DNA of 64,000 nt. It comes from Nemopilema nomurai (taxonomy: Eukaryota > Cnidaria > Scyphozoa > Rhizostomeae > Rhizostomatidae). The position numbers and the translations under genes were made by a program. The stretch covers positions 1 to 64,000 of the forward strand of contig ML133391.1 in NCBI GenBank assembly GCA_003864495.1, given 5' to 3'. Positions 46,022 to 59,810 of the stretch are shown piece after piece (positions within the stretch are counted from its first letter, which is position 1; the number at the start of each line of letters is the position of its first letter). Below the pieces are notes generated by a model. That model had not been told where the DNA came from, did no database searches, and worked only from the letters and a program-made list of their open reading frames with translations.

Positions 46022-49000
46022 GTTACATTTCAATTTTCAACATGCACATTTATTTCACCAATAAAGAGCAGTAACTATAAGGTTCAAATGCATTCCAGCT
46101 CCGTACTTCCAGATAGCATCTCGGCCCGCTGCGATATCATCGTCCTTCAAATGGCTTTGCGCATTCTCGGCCGATTCGCTTCTGCGACAAAACAAAGAAA
46201 AGTGGGCAGGATTGGCTGCTCAAACACAAGGCTGAAGGGGCCGTACCTAAGCTTCTGGCTAAAACCATACGCTAAAACTGATTACTCAACTTAATCATAC
46301 AAAGCCCAGTCTTTCTTCCACGAATTAATAAACAAACGCAAATACACGAGGGAATGGTCACAAAACAGATTCACGTGAAAACACCGACGCAGCACTACAG
46401 CTAAAGCCCTCGATACCGCGGCTATCGACTACCCAGAAGGTCTGTACTGCAGCGATATGATGACGGGATATTTCCAGGACCCGTTGGACACTCGAAAGAA
46501 CGAGGAAGTTAGCAACATCCGCTCTTATTCGCTAGAGTCCTTTTCGCACGAGAGGTCCGGACCGTATACTCAAGCCAACCTAATGTGTAGTTGCAATTGT
46601 CCACAAACAGACAACCACCAACGTGGCTAATTCTGTTCCAGATTAGAAAACCCCGAACAAGATTCTCAAAGAACTGATCGCGAAAGATATCGAGCCATTC
46701 TTTGGATTGTTTATTTTGTTTTGATTTCAAGGGATGTTTCGTTTTTCAAGGAAAGTTAAGCCCGATAATGTTTTACTTCACAATTGTTGAAACGGTAGAG
46801 CAAGAAATTCTCTTTAACCAAATTTATGTAAAACAGTCTTTGCTTGCCACGAACAAGGCAAAAGAAGCAGGTCTTCCAGAGCTTATGAGAACAGCGCAGC
46901 GTAGTTGTAGTGTGGCCAGACTGTTGTTGCTGCTGCTCTTCAGAATTGGCCTTGCCAAATAGGTGTCAATGCTGGAACGGGGATCTATGAGCAGAAGCTT
47001 TTAGGTGATCCTTGATAACTTCAATTGTTGGATCGTGCAAAAGTTTGCGTTGTTGCACTTACTTTATACTTTGGATGACGGTATGCTATTTACCAGATTG
47101 ACAAAAAATAGCATCGATTATGCAAGCAAAGCTTTAAATAATACACAAATCTTGGCACCCTTTTCTTCCTTTAAGTGGTTAGATATTGTCCTCGTTCACA
47201 TTTCAGTGATTCTACTGCTTAAAGAACTTCACCCCTGCCCAGGTTGGCTTTCCTCTTCAGCGAAAAGGGGCAACCTTCCCCTAAGATTGGAAGATCTGTA
47301 GGAACCATGGAATTATTTTAAGAGACAAATCAAAAAACGAAATGAAGATGAAGTTTTGTAAGTTAAGAACGCTGAAGACTTTTTACAAAGCGCTGTCAAT
47401 TCTGCTGATTGAAGAGCTTCGAAACCTTGAATTTCTTAGACAAGCACAAAACCTGGCAATTATCAGCTTCAGGCTTAAACTTATTGGTATGACTTCTGCT
47501 TCTGTATGTGAAGATCCGATATGAGCGACCTGTGACTTCTCTTCTTAACAATCATTCTCCTAATTTATACTCTTTCACCATAGCCCGATGCAGTCCTAAC
47601 CCTAATCATAACTTCGTTGGGTCACGTGTGCGCCGTTTCAATAACAGGTACTTTTCGTTAGAAAACGTTTCCTGCCTCCAACGCAGGAAACTACAATCGC
47701 TTGAGCCAACATGATCTGCTTGCTTATAGTCCCGCTTCGTTTCCTGCTTTCACGGTAGAGAACCGCGCTTGCCTGCTTCAGCATTTGTTTCACAAGTAGA
47801 GAGCATTGATCTGAGTAAGTGCTTTCTAGAAATCCTAGCACTCTCATTCCCAATTATGTGTGGTGCAAATCCGGAAAAATTTATTGGGTCGCCAAAAGTA
47901 TCAAGGTTTAAATCGGAACAAAGTCTATTAAAACACCGCAAGGGCAGACTAAAAGCACTTAAATCCAAGATCCGAAAAACCAAAAATAATCCTAGGCTCC
48001 ATATTTCAAGTCGTCAAAACTCTCTTTGCATTTGTGAAGGAAATTATTGGCAATTTTTAACTTTCCAACAGCTGCCAGTAATAATCACATTTCCCGTATG
48101 AAGTTACAAAATGAATTTGACATCAGACAGTATTGTTCATTAAATTCATCGCAAATCTAAGCAATTTTCTCTTTTCCTGTCAACGTGGCAAATTCAGTTT
48201 CCATCAACCAAAAAGTTCAAAATGAGGTTAAAAGCCATTGAAAGTCTGCAAATTTCCAACCAGATATCAATCAGTATGTGGTTTAATTCCTCTCACAATG
48301 CGGCCTAAACCAGCCTTCAACTGGTATTCAATTCAACATGAGTCATGAAGGGCTCAAGAATATGTTCAAAAGTAGATTTTTGCTTTGAGACATTTGATTC
48401 TTGCTACGTGCTATATCGAGCAAGTCAGGGCAAAGTGAAAGCCTCGGATGCATTTTAGCCTATACCTCGAATTCAATACGAGTTTCAAACGTGCCAGCCT
48501 CCCCGTCCATTCGATAGATGCAAAGGCCAATGCAATCCGAATGTTATTTACGAGCCTGTCTTGGGATTAATGGAAAATACTTAATCTTTGGCAAGGATTA
48601 GCAGCTTAACAAGACTGGTTTGGCTTTGTCAAACTCGATGCTTAATTCATCTTGCCAAGAAAGAAATCTTGCAAAATTTACAAAGCAAATTTGTAAATAT
48701 TGAAAGCCTATGTCCCGGAAACACGCGAAAGCTTTGGTGTGCATTATATCAGTTTACTCCAAACATCATTTTCCTTTGCTTCCAGCAAATACGCACAGAC
48801 TGCTACATTTGGAGAGACGGTTTAAGTTTGATTTCGCAAAACCTAAAAGTTTTCTTCGTCAATTGAGTTTCTTCATTGTGATAATGATAGGGAACACACA
48901 ATTTTTTCCTCTGAAATCGTATGTGAGGGTCAGCCAGGTGGTTTTATGAATGGCCCATAGACAAAAATCTTCATAAGGGGGTCATGGAAAGGCGTATTGT

Positions 49001-51393
49001 TTAATGATTTGCGTCCTACCTGCCCAAAATGACTCAAGGAAGATTACAGAATGAGTGCCTCTTTACAATTTGCTCTAATCGCACAAACTTGTATTGAATT
49101 TAGCTATTCATTTCTCCAACCCCCAGCCAAATAAAAATTACCATTTTATGACATCGTACCTAATACTTCTATTGCCAGTAGGATACATCCAGCCTGCTGA
49201 AGATTCGAATTCCTGTTGACCCTCGGAGTGACAAATCTGCCCACTCAGTTTGTCACTCAGAGGCTTTGGGAAAATGATGTTCAGCTTTCAAGCCTTATGT
49301 TTCACGTGATGCTTTCTACCCAATCATTTATAAATTATATCAAAAGAATCAGACCACGATCAAAATACTGTTATATTCATGGCTTTTTTCTTCTTGTCGC
49401 GTCTTTTTTTCAGGACAAAATCATTTTATGGTTTTCTGTTATTTACGTACAATCACTGTTAAAATTTCTCGAGGGCTGGATCTTGTGCATAGAAATAGCT
49501 AAAAAGGCAGCAGAGTTAATCAAGATGGAGTAACAAAAACAGGCATGAAAGCCATGATAAAGGGGAGCCTTGATGGATGGAAAACGGCCTCGATTTAATG
49601 ACACATTGGTGACATGGAAAAGGACTCGCAATTAGGTGAAAAGAAAGTGATTTCAGGTGGATTGTTTTGTGGATAGAAATTTAACGACTTTGGCCCAATG
49701 ACTTCAGGCTTTTGTCCTAAAGCATTCTCAGCACCACCACAAAAATAATATGTGACAAATAACTGCAACCTTGTAAGGACATAGGTGAACTTGCAAATTT
49801 GAGTTGGTCAACCAATTTTAGACCTTTGAATTTGCCCTATCACGGCTGCTTCTTGTAAGCCATTTCTCAAAGGCACAAGATTTCTTGATTTAATGCTACT
49901 TGACATACGTTTTTTATATTGAAAACGTGTCATTGCAAAGTCAGCCATCAGAGTGGCTTTGATTCCAAAATGGCGGATGCTACAGATCATGTACTTCATC
50001 TAGAGTAGAATCTGATCATAGGCGGGGGGGGGGGGGGGGGGGGGGAGGGGGTTGTTTCGGAAATGTCGAGCTCATTCTACAAAATTCATTCACCTCAATG
50101 TCGGGAGACCACATAAACTAGCAGCAATGGCAGCCAAATACATGAAACACAGACGAGGCTATTTGGCTCTAGAAATGTCCACATGAAGAGCCGTAAAGGG
50201 GCAAGGGCCTTGTAACAGCAAGAGCTGCACTGACGTGCTTTGCAGACTGTTGTGTTCGGTAGACGATGGAAGCACCAGCATGTCAAGAGATGACAAACAT
50301 GGCCACGACAGCCACCGGACACTCGCAGGCACTTATCGCCATTATGCGGCCGCATTGGCACCAAGAAAATTAATAGGCGATATGAGATTCGGTTTCACGT
50401 GGCAAATCCAACGATTAACAAGTCTTGTCATTGCCCATTCAGAAAAAACTAGCCTTCTAATAGTTTGGTTTGTGCTCTTGACACTTACGAGGAATCAATT
50501 TGTTTCCATAGGGAAGTGGTTTGCGGAGACCTCCATCTTCGTGTCAAGCCATGAAAGACCCTCGTACAAGAGAGTAGGAATTTCAAAGGGCGAAGATATA
50601 AGCCTAAACAAAGTAGCCTAAAACTGATTCTCAATATATGTATATATTCTATAAGAATCATCAGAATTAGATGACCTGCTGGAAAATATGGATATGAGGC
50701 CAAAACAAGAGGGTTAATGCAGCAGTATCAATATGGACATTCCATGAAGTTGGAGCAGCAATTGTTGTTAAATTGTAGATTAGCCTGAGACAATCTGGCC
50801 CTAACCACGGGGCATTTTAAATGTTCGATTATTAGGCAAAGACAGAACGGTATCTTTTCTATATTGATTCAGGGGCTGGTTTTTTGCTAAGAAATCAAGT
50901 TGAGCGACAAAGGTGGACTATAGCTTAGTAGGGATGAACAGTCCAACACGCTGCTAATAGAGAAATTAGCAAATACTCAATTGTGAAATGAAAAAAATCA
51001 TCTTTCAGGTCCAAGAAACAAATTGTTAATTAAATTTCACTTCTAGAGAAAACTAGTTGTACAGTGAAGGACAATGAGCTTGCTTGGAATTTAAGGAAGA
51101 AAACAACAGCCAAGCCTCGAAGGTCTCACGGTCAATCTTTAACTGGGTACTCGGGCTACCTGCTTAATTCGAAAATCAATCAAAAAACTCAACTTTTGTT
51201 TTCCTATCTGCAGAGACAACGGAGGTAGGAATTAAGGACAACGTACACAGTGCTAGAATAAAATTCACATACATACACGAAATATTACTTTAAAGCTTCC
51301 AACACATCATTGTCAAAGCAAAGTCATTGAGCATCGATTCCTAAGTGCCTTTTCATTTAAGAACGCATCTTTGACATCAGGTTAATCACAAAA
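46022..51393. other. 5.4-kb region without a supported gene
   Basis: The first few hundred bases are probably the promoter of the minus-strand gene starting at 46021. Elsewhere only short frames are seen. 47667-47691 is a 9-bp stem with a 7-base loop (GTTTCCTGC / GCAGGAAAC). 50024-50045 is a run of 22 G, 50 bp behind a YY1-like CCAAAATGGCGGAT. A short ATG frame there ends after 12 codons. Confidence 0.4.
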
Positions 51394-54170
51394 TTATACG
51401 TCAGCCTTCAGCATATTCTTTGACAGCAGAACTTGTTCCCCGGGCTTAAAGGGGGGCATGCCCAAATAAGGGCACCCTCCACACCTGAAAGCATCTCCAA
51501 GGCTGCACTGCAATATGACAGGAAATAAAAATAAATAACTGCTTGATAGGATAACTTATATTCTAGTAACTTCTGAACGCCTGTAGTATCAGAATCTTGT
51601 GAATCATCCCATATTTGCTTCACTGGTATAAGTCTCAACTACCCAGACGAAGTGCCTTGCCCCTCTTTGTTCTACGTATTTGCAGAAGAGCGTCATAGCT
51701 AAAAGATTCAGAAGGAGCGAGAAGACAAGAGCAAAATAACAATTGATCCAAGAATCACAAAGATGTCAGACACGTGCATAACGAGACAAAAATGATCGAA
51801 CAGTAACCAAGGGCTTTGGCTTTCGACAGAGAATGGCTAAATTGTTATGGTTCCAAATGACCCAGCTTTTCGCAAATTGTACTCATGATAAAATCTGTGG
51901 TGAGCTTAGAATCTGCAATCAACATGATAGGCCTAGTGAGCAATGCCCAAACAGTAAACAAATTAACTTCGAGCCATAGTCTGCGATTTTCCATTTGACC
52001 ACATTCAATGAAATGCTGATGAAACTTATCATGTGACGTCACGTTAGTATTTTTATCTACCAGAGGTGAATTTGTGTTTGGGGGTTAAAAACTGCAAATA
52101 ATAAAGTCCATCCAATCGAATATTTGACTTTATATAGCCAAGCTGTGGAAATTCATTGCGTCATCAAAGAAATCTAACATTTAAAGTCACCATTCAGAAA
52201 ATCATGTAAAGTAGACAAAGGCACGTAGAAAACCAGACAGGAGAATCCCCTAGATTGGGATCGTATAACGCGAAGTTCCTCTAATTGCCTGAACAATAGT
52301 TGCAAACTAGAGGGGCTTAATCTTGCATGGACGTCTCGTCTAGATTTACACAGCAGAGCTCTGTCGATGGAAATACACAGATTACATTGAAATACAGCTA
52401 GTGCGTCTTGTCCTATTGGGAAAACGAAGAAGAGCCCTAGAGGAAGAGCCCTGGGTATGGAAAGAACGACAGACTGACCTATTTTGCTATCAAAATCGGC
52501 AGATTATCTCGCCAGCAGACAATCCTTGTGAGTAGGAAGAATGCTGTTTCAAAAAGACTAAAAACAGCCTCGAGGCACATCACCTAATCATGTCGTCTTA
52601 AATGGTGCTGGGTGTAATCCCGTTTCATTCCAACCAAAGCTTTGGGCTCAATTGGACGGGTCTTATCATCAAAACAACTCAAAATACCGGAGACATATGA
52701 TTAAAAACTCTCAAAATTGACACATAACTTGATACGGAAAATATATCTCATTGTAATTAAATTCAATGATAAGCCTTACTCCAGTCAGAACGACCAAAAA
52801 TATGCGAGCCTAAATATTGACACGACACGGATGACACCGAATTGTAATCGAACTTCATTCCCCTGCATTTGAATACCGCCAAAGCAATTGAATTGAATTG
52901 TTTACAGTTTAGGCCTTAGTTTTCTATTTGTAGGTAGGTGTAGTGCCTTCGACTGTTCGGAGAAATAAGTCAGCGAAAAGATGCTTTACAGCGGTCAATG
53001 TGAATGACTTGAACATACGATGTGGCTAAAAACATGCCCTTTCAACCCATAATCTTGCAATCGTGAATTGTGCTATGACCAAAGTTTCTTAGCAAACCTT
53101 TACTATTTCCAACTTCTCCTTACAGTAAGATTTGCAAAGAAACGGTAAGACGCAGAATACCCTTGTAAATTGTAACATACAGTTTTCACCTTGGCAGATA
53201 AAGTTCACAATTTACCAAAGGCGTCAGAGAACAAAATTATGGCCTGCAACATACTAGGGGACGATAGATACAATCCACACACGGTTTCACCAATACAACT
53301 CATCAAATTGCTCGTTCATGTCAATCGTATAGGAAATACGCATGAGTTTCCACATTGTCTCGACATAAGCAGAAACAGTGGTGCTTAAACTGCTTTATTT
53401 CGGTACACAAATTGAAAAAAGCAAATGCCTTGATAGCAAATTTCTTTCTACTGCTCAGCAGAAAGTCATATTCATACTGCTTCTTCTTTAAATTGGCGTT
53501 TAGTACATGGCTTTGCTTCTTCGTTCAAGTTGCACCGTGAAATGTACCACTTTGGCACATAAACTGTTCAAGCGTGCAAGCTAGCGCATGTGAGCAAAAA
53601 ACTACCTATGGTCGAAGAAGCACACTAAAAAGCACGAAGCGAAAAGAACGATATCCAGTTATACTTACATTGCCACATGCAGATTTATATGCCTTTGGTT
53701 GGGCTGGTTTTGTACCGTCTAAATCTTCAGCAAGACCACAAGTACTAAAAGAGAAATGAATATAAGACAAGAAACACACAGAAACAAAGACAAAAAAATT
53801 ACAATAAAGATCGAGAATTTCCGGAAAACAGTAGAATGTAGCCAAAACTTCAACTTGGTGATGTCTTGTCAAATATGAAGGTGGAGCGAAGTCAGTTGAA
53901 AACAGTCAGTTGAGACTTTCAAATAAGAGTTGATTCTATGTCGCTCATCTTGATGCAGGTCAAAATTCAATCACAACAAGTTTGCCAAAAATAGTTTACT
54001 GCTGGTTGGAAGTCTATATGGAACAGAATTTATTTCCATGCTGTCGTTGCCAAGGAACGTCTTTCTTTTGACACTTCTCGTAACATATGAACTGCAAAAC
54101 TTAAATGAACGAAAAGCGGCTCACCAATTTTTACACGCCTTCTTCTTCCCGGAGTTTGGACCGCATTCAT
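51394..54170 (-). CDS. CIAPIN1: CIAPIN1 exons 8-10: Fe-S cluster domain
   Basis: Exons 54125-54170, 53669-53744 and 51394-51507. All eight cysteines of the two conserved sites are present: four in the [16 protein letters not shown] segment and four in the twin CxxC segment. Intron 9 (2.2 kb) cuts between the two cysteines of the first CxxC of site B: exon 9 ends ACGN and exon 10 begins CSLG. The stop TAA is at 51394-51396 after LKADV. Confidence 0.93.
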
Positions 54171-57100
54171 CTGAAAAACAGTGCGTTGCGTAAAACATCA
54201 CATAGACTAACAGACTGGAACAGGAGGATAAGCCAAGATAAATCTGGAGAGCCAAAAAACTTTTACAAATGTTTTGAAAATCATTTTTAGCGGTTTCTTA
54301 CAAGCTACAGTCTCAGACAGCACTTAAAGAGAGAAAGCAATTGCATAAATTTCTAGGTCAAGGTGCACGTTAAATACAGCACTTAATCATGAAGGATGAC
54401 TTTTATCCAGGGGCATCGAAAAGTAGAAAAATAATATCTAAAACTGAAGGATTGATTGTAGCAGTTTTCAAAGAAGCCAAGTGCAAATTAAAAATTTCGC
54501 AAGCCAAGTTTACCAGAATACCAGAAGCCAAGTTTTGATAGAAGGTTTTACTTTTGCCAAGGCATAGATATCAAAACAAGGCTCTACCTCCCTTGTCCAT
54601 CGGAACAGCTGTCAAAAACTTATGACAATTGGAAATGTTAAATATTTAGAGTAATTGATTGACCCAACCATCCAGGTCAGTCTTCAATCTTCTTACCTGG
54701 ATAAACTTGATACCTAGGTAGTGCTTCTAAAGCACTTGAATAATATGTTTTCCAGGAAAATTTAGCCGCCAGCTATAATTCACAAAATCAAAGCTAACTA
54801 GATTAAGAATAAACGCCATACTTTTTAAATTTCCTGTATCCGGCCTCAGAAGATCCTCATCTTCAAGCAGGGCATCTGAGTCTATTATATCCTTGAAAAT
54901 AAAATTCCAAGTATTTAGAAAAGAATAATAGGATTAATAAAAATAAAAAATGTCATCATCATGAATAGATTGCATAAGGTTGCTTGCTAGGTTGAATAAA
55001 GGCGGAAACCATGTAGTCATTTCACATTTTAAAATTTTGTCAATAATAAAGTCTTTAGAGGATGGCTAGCAAACGGTATTTCATTGGTAGAACATAATTA
55101 TGTACAGCTTGATTCATTCACAAAACAGTGAACCTCAGAAAATCCTTTCTGACTAAAACTTATTACTAACGTTGGCAAGACATTGAATTGTCTATTAAAC
55201 ATTTTTATCCAAACCCTGCCATTCGGAAATGGTTTCAACATTGATTGATACAAGGCAAATGGCAGTTTTAGCAGACAATGACCCTTGAAATGACTTCCAC
55301 TAAATATTGGGATTGACAACCAATAGATTTCATGCCTCTTTTAGTTTGGTGACAAAAAAGAATGTCAAAAGATAAACCCATACAATGTCATCATCATTCG
55401 CATCCTGTGCTGACAGCGTCCAAACTTTTGCTACATCTTGACTGACTGCTTTTTTAGTACCTAAAATTAAAGCTTGTGACCTTAATAAATGTTTATGGAT
55501 TTTTTTCATGCCAAAGAAACAACAAATACAAATAAAAACTAAAAAGCTACAAAACTATGAATGACTCTTGGGTAAAAATGGCTAATAATTCTTAAAAATG
55601 AAGCTACTAAAAATGCGAGTCCGGAAAAAGCTTCCATAAATTATTAAAAATTAAAGGATACTGATTACATAGTTGCAACACATACTTACTTTTGTATGAC
55701 AGGTGGATGCATCTATCATTCTTTATAAATCATTTGTCATTTATAAATCAATGAAAAAACTTTGTATAATTTGAAATTTGCTAACTTGTTTTTAATGATA
55801 TTCTTGCACCAGCTCCAACTTCAAATGCTGGCTTTTGACAAGAGACCTATAGACAACAAGACAAACATAGAAATGAAACAACTTATTAAAAGGTAAATTA
55901 AAGCCTTTTGAAACAATTTTATGATGTCACTCAGCATTTTATGTAAGGACTCTTAAGGAGAGGTTGGTGCCTCTTTCTGACAATTATACGGTAAAGCTAC
56001 CCTTGCAATAAGCACTGGGCCTTCCTTAACAAATAAGAGTAAAACATTTGATTGCATATTCTCTTTGTGGGCTCTAAGCTAAAATTAATATTTCAACCCT
56101 TAAACTATTATGGGAAATAATGACATCCTTGCCAAAAGAGACCAAGCAAGTTGTGCAAGAAAGAGTGTAAAACTTTAATTTTGACTTTCAATGAAAATAA
56201 AATTCAATGAAAATCAGACAAGACTTCTAAAAAATATGTGATCATGTTGATTTCTTCCCACCTCAACCATTTGAATTGATTCTCCTTCTAGTTGTGACAC
56301 TGTTGGCTAAAATGAAAAAAACATTTTCAGCTTTCTCTCAATGAGATTGCATCAAATATTTAGGCTTATCATAACTATTAAAGAATGTTAAATGAAATCC
56401 CACATGACTTTGAAACTAGCATAAAAAATCATTTTCTTCAAAACATTTCTACTATTCAGCATTGAGAGCATGCTCTCTCATACTCTATGGAATTACATAA
56501 AAATCACAAAAAGAAATAAGAAATAATCTAACAGAAAAGCAATTTTAAAATGTACCTCTGATGGTTGAACAAATCCAGACAATTTTAACGTAGAAATGAG
56601 CTTTTCTGCTGACCTGCCCCCTACAAATTTACAGATGTACGAAAATTATTGGAGGTGCAAAACAATTCAACATGCTACTTAGAACATGCTTGCATTGATA
56701 ATGCTTGCATATCTTTTAATAAACTTGGTGAGGGTAACTGTCTTGTAACTTTTCTTAGGGGGAGTCCTCTTACTTAAAGATTTCTTAATCAAACATTAAA
56801 ACTTAAGACTTATACAGGAGATATACAGTGTTATACAGAAAACATCTATATAATAGCGTAGAATGAGTAATATACAGAAAACAACTATATAATAGCGTAG
56901 AATGAGTAATATACAGAAAACAACTATATAATAGAATTTTATTAATAATAGACAGAATGCATAATACACAGTATACATCTTTATAAAAGAATAATGTTAA
57001 TAATAGAATATAATGCTACACATAAGAAAAGAACACAAGCCACTATTATTTACTCACAAGTGATATCATTCAGTAATGATGATTAAGGATGCAGGTTGAT

Positions 57101-58283
57101 AATCGTAGTTAGAATGTGGTGAATGGTGATACTTTATCTACATTTTGGCTTTTTAAAAACAGGCAAAATAGTTTAAAAATGAAACATTTAATATACACAA
57201 AGCGGCTTGTATCTAGGTGATATGGGTTGATTACCTGTTGGTTCTCTGACAAGAAGTAGGCCATTTGGCTTCAAAACTCTGGCTATTTCTGCTAAGATGT
57301 CTGTGCTATGAATGTAAGTTGATGGGTGCAGCATGCCAGATATTGCTACATCAAATGTTGAGTTTTGGTGTCTAGCTGCAAATTTAACAACATACAATTT
57401 TCTAGAAACTTGATCCATCTTAGAGGTTTGGTAAAATATGGATACATGAAGGTCCATCTCTATAATGACAAGAAACCAAGAAAGAGAAAAACATTGAGGG
57501 TGGAAAAAGGCAAAGTGCAAGGCCAAGAATTTGGTCATTGCAAGGCCAAGAATGGTCAAGCTACAATTAGTCAATGTAAATGTTTTTTTGGCTCAAATTA
57601 TGAGACATAAGGGTGGATACTGTAAGTGTTGTTTTACCAATCGAATGTTTTTTGTCAGTAAATGAAACCATAGATATGAAGCACTTAGTTATATTATCTG
57701 GAATTGTACTCTCATTTTTGGTGCAAATTTCAGAGGTGAAGTGTTTTAACTTCCATGTAATCAGGCATTACAATCACTAGCATTGTTAATTTTCACCTTC
57801 ATAACAGCTTAACAAAAAGCTTGAATTAAACAAAAGAGAAAAGCCCAAGATGAAAACGAAAAAAACAAATTTAATTTAAGACACTTGTTTATAAAAACAA
57901 GTCTTTCTCTTTCCTTACAGCTTCTCGCCACCTCTTCATATAAACTGACAGACCACCGTGTGATTATTTTGTTAGCATTAACAATTGTTTAGTCTGAAAT
58001 AGATTTAACAGTCATCTGCAATCACTTCTAACAAGGAAACGCCGATTTTTCGGGAATAATAAACTAAATTTCTAGCTTTAAATGCAAGGCAAACAGCATA
58101 AGTGAGGTAGAAAGTTCTAGCAAACTCACAGTTTTGTATGATGTCAACATGCTCAACTTGAACTTTTCCTTCGCTGCCAGTTTGATTTCTCAGCGAGCCC
58201 ACTATAGCTTCAATATTTGTTGGTGGGTTCGCAGATGACCAAAGCACAAGCACTTTTTGTCCAGGTAAGATCTTGCTGATCAT
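51394..58283 (-). CDS. CIAPIN1: Anamorsin (cytosolic Fe-S assembly electron carrier), 10 exons
   Basis: Anamorsin (yeast Dre2) takes electrons from the NDOR1/Tah18 flavoprotein for cytosolic Fe-S cluster assembly. Exons: 58130-58283, 57235-57375, 56556-56620, 56262-56306, 55786-55846, 55384-55460, 54822-54891, 54125-54170, 53669-53744, 51394-51507. All junctions keep phase; 849 nt give 282 residues (human 312). The N-terminal methyltransferase-like domain shows [16 protein letters not shown] and [13 protein letters not shown]. The linker has KVWTLSAQD and [14 protein letters not shown]. Fe-S site A is C(x9)CKNCTC across exons 8-9. Site B is [20 protein letters not shown], a C-x2-C-x7-C-x2-C split by intron 9. 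The tail FKPGEQVLL is typical. An ATG at 58283 was chosen by similarity; the frame is open upstream, so a further 5' exon is possible. Confidence 0.94.
51508..53668. other. CIAPIN1 intron 9
   Basis: A 2.2-kb AT-rich intron without a recognised element. Short frames on both strands have no exon context. Confidence 0.5.
56832..56936. repeat. 39-bp tandem repeat in CIAPIN1 intron 2
   Basis: Two full copies (56832-56870, 56871-56909) and a partial third of a 39-bp unit containing TATACAGAAAACA and ATAGCGTAGAATGAG, with one substitution between the full copies. Confidence 0.92.
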
Positions 58284-59810
58284 GATGAAAGTGGGCACTT
58301 CTCTGATTTCCTCGATCCTAAAAAGAGTGGCTTCAAACGGACAGTCTAGCAGCTCTTAATAACGTACTGCTCAGCCTAGAAGCTATGCCCAACAAAGAGT
58401 TCTTCGTATATTTGATATTTATGCAGATTTCCGGTTACAATTCTCAAGCAAATGATCTTTTATGTGAATAAAAAAACTAAATCGACGCCATAAAGTTTAC
58501 TGACCATTTGAATGCAAACGAGGCAACTGCTGGCCTCGACTCCATCTCCAAAGGAAACCCTAGGGAACTCGAAGACCAGTGAACCACACCACAAGTTGTT
58601 CCCTAGAGCAGTGTCTTTCATTGACTGTGGCCAATATTATATTGCTGCAACCTGGTTGTATGGAGTCAAGGCAAAGTTAAGGCCTAGCCTGTACTTCATT
58701 CCTTTAGGTAACCCTGTTGCGGCTTCACGAATAAGCTATTTCATGGTAAGCTCCTAAGCCAGAGGAGACCAATGAGACCTTGTTGAAAGAGGCACTATCG
58801 GTCGATCTTTTGTTATTGTTAAAGCGGTGTCTTCCACCTAGCCACGTTATCATTCGACAATTTAAGCGCTTGTTTTTTTCTGGCTCAAAAGCATGCTGGA
58901 GCTCGCTAATGGGTTCTGTCCACCCAGCTAGTATTTGACTCCGTTGAAATACACTTGCGACACCGAGGATCAAAATATTGGGCCAGTCTGTGTCAAGAGG
59001 CGTTTTCGGACTGCCCTTAATCACGGTATATGTAATTGAAATATGAGAGAATTGGCAATTAACAGAGGCTGTAGGCGTTTACTTTGAAAGGTAAGTCAGT
59101 AGAAAGAAGAAAGGGACAGGCCAAGGAAAGCTTGCCAGATTAATAGAGAAGACAGCCAAACGCAGTGCCAAATGCAAACCTCCTTGCATAGATTGTAGTC
59201 ACTTAACAACAGATTAAGATTGTAAGAAATCAACAATGAATTTGCCAATGGCATTAAACTTGCTTTTTTGGCGATTCGAAGTTCTGCTATAAACTGTTCG
59301 TCATATAAGCTATTAATGATGAACACCCAAAAAAGCAATTGCAGTCGTGTATTCTATCTCTCTGCCTAAAATGATATGTGCATACTTGTTCTTCCGCTCC
59401 AAGGCACCATTCTAACACAAATAGAGGCATAAGGCTTATTGACATTTTCACAAAGTTGATGTTGCTGCTCCTCAAAGCTCTGTTATTTGCCAGGGCTATT
59501 CATCTTTTTGTCAATGGGCAATTACTTCTGCTAGAATTACCTTTTTGTCACAATCCTTGGCTTCCTAGTACGTGAAAACCACTTATCTGAATGCGACACT
59601 CTGTTCTCAGGCCAATGTCTCAGCTTCATTATGTCTTGCAAGAAATAAACAAGTAGGGCGAATAGAGTCGGCATAGTTTAATCAAGTAAAGGCCACTTTA
59701 GTTGTCAATTAGCCTATAAGGATCTGTTTTCATCAGTTTTCAGTGACTGGCTATAACTCTTCCTTTTTGAAGCTAGTTCTCTAAACTTAAATTCAAAACT
59801 TTGTTCTTTT
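58284..59810. other. CIAPIN1 5' flank and intergenic space
   Basis: 1.5 kb between the CIAPIN1 start and the end of the next minus-strand gene. A plus-strand ATG frame (58512-58745, ending at ATG|GTAAGC) is divergent to CIAPIN1 but has no supported second exon. A minus-strand frame at 58725-59024 is open but lacks borders. The CIAPIN1 promoter should lie just above 58284; no clear core motif is visible. Confidence 0.4.

Noticed and set aside
58512..58745. Plus-strand first exon divergent from CIAPIN1
   Set aside because: ATG frame and good donor, but no second exon and no family resemblance; it is not COQ9, the divergent neighbour of CIAPIN1 in human.
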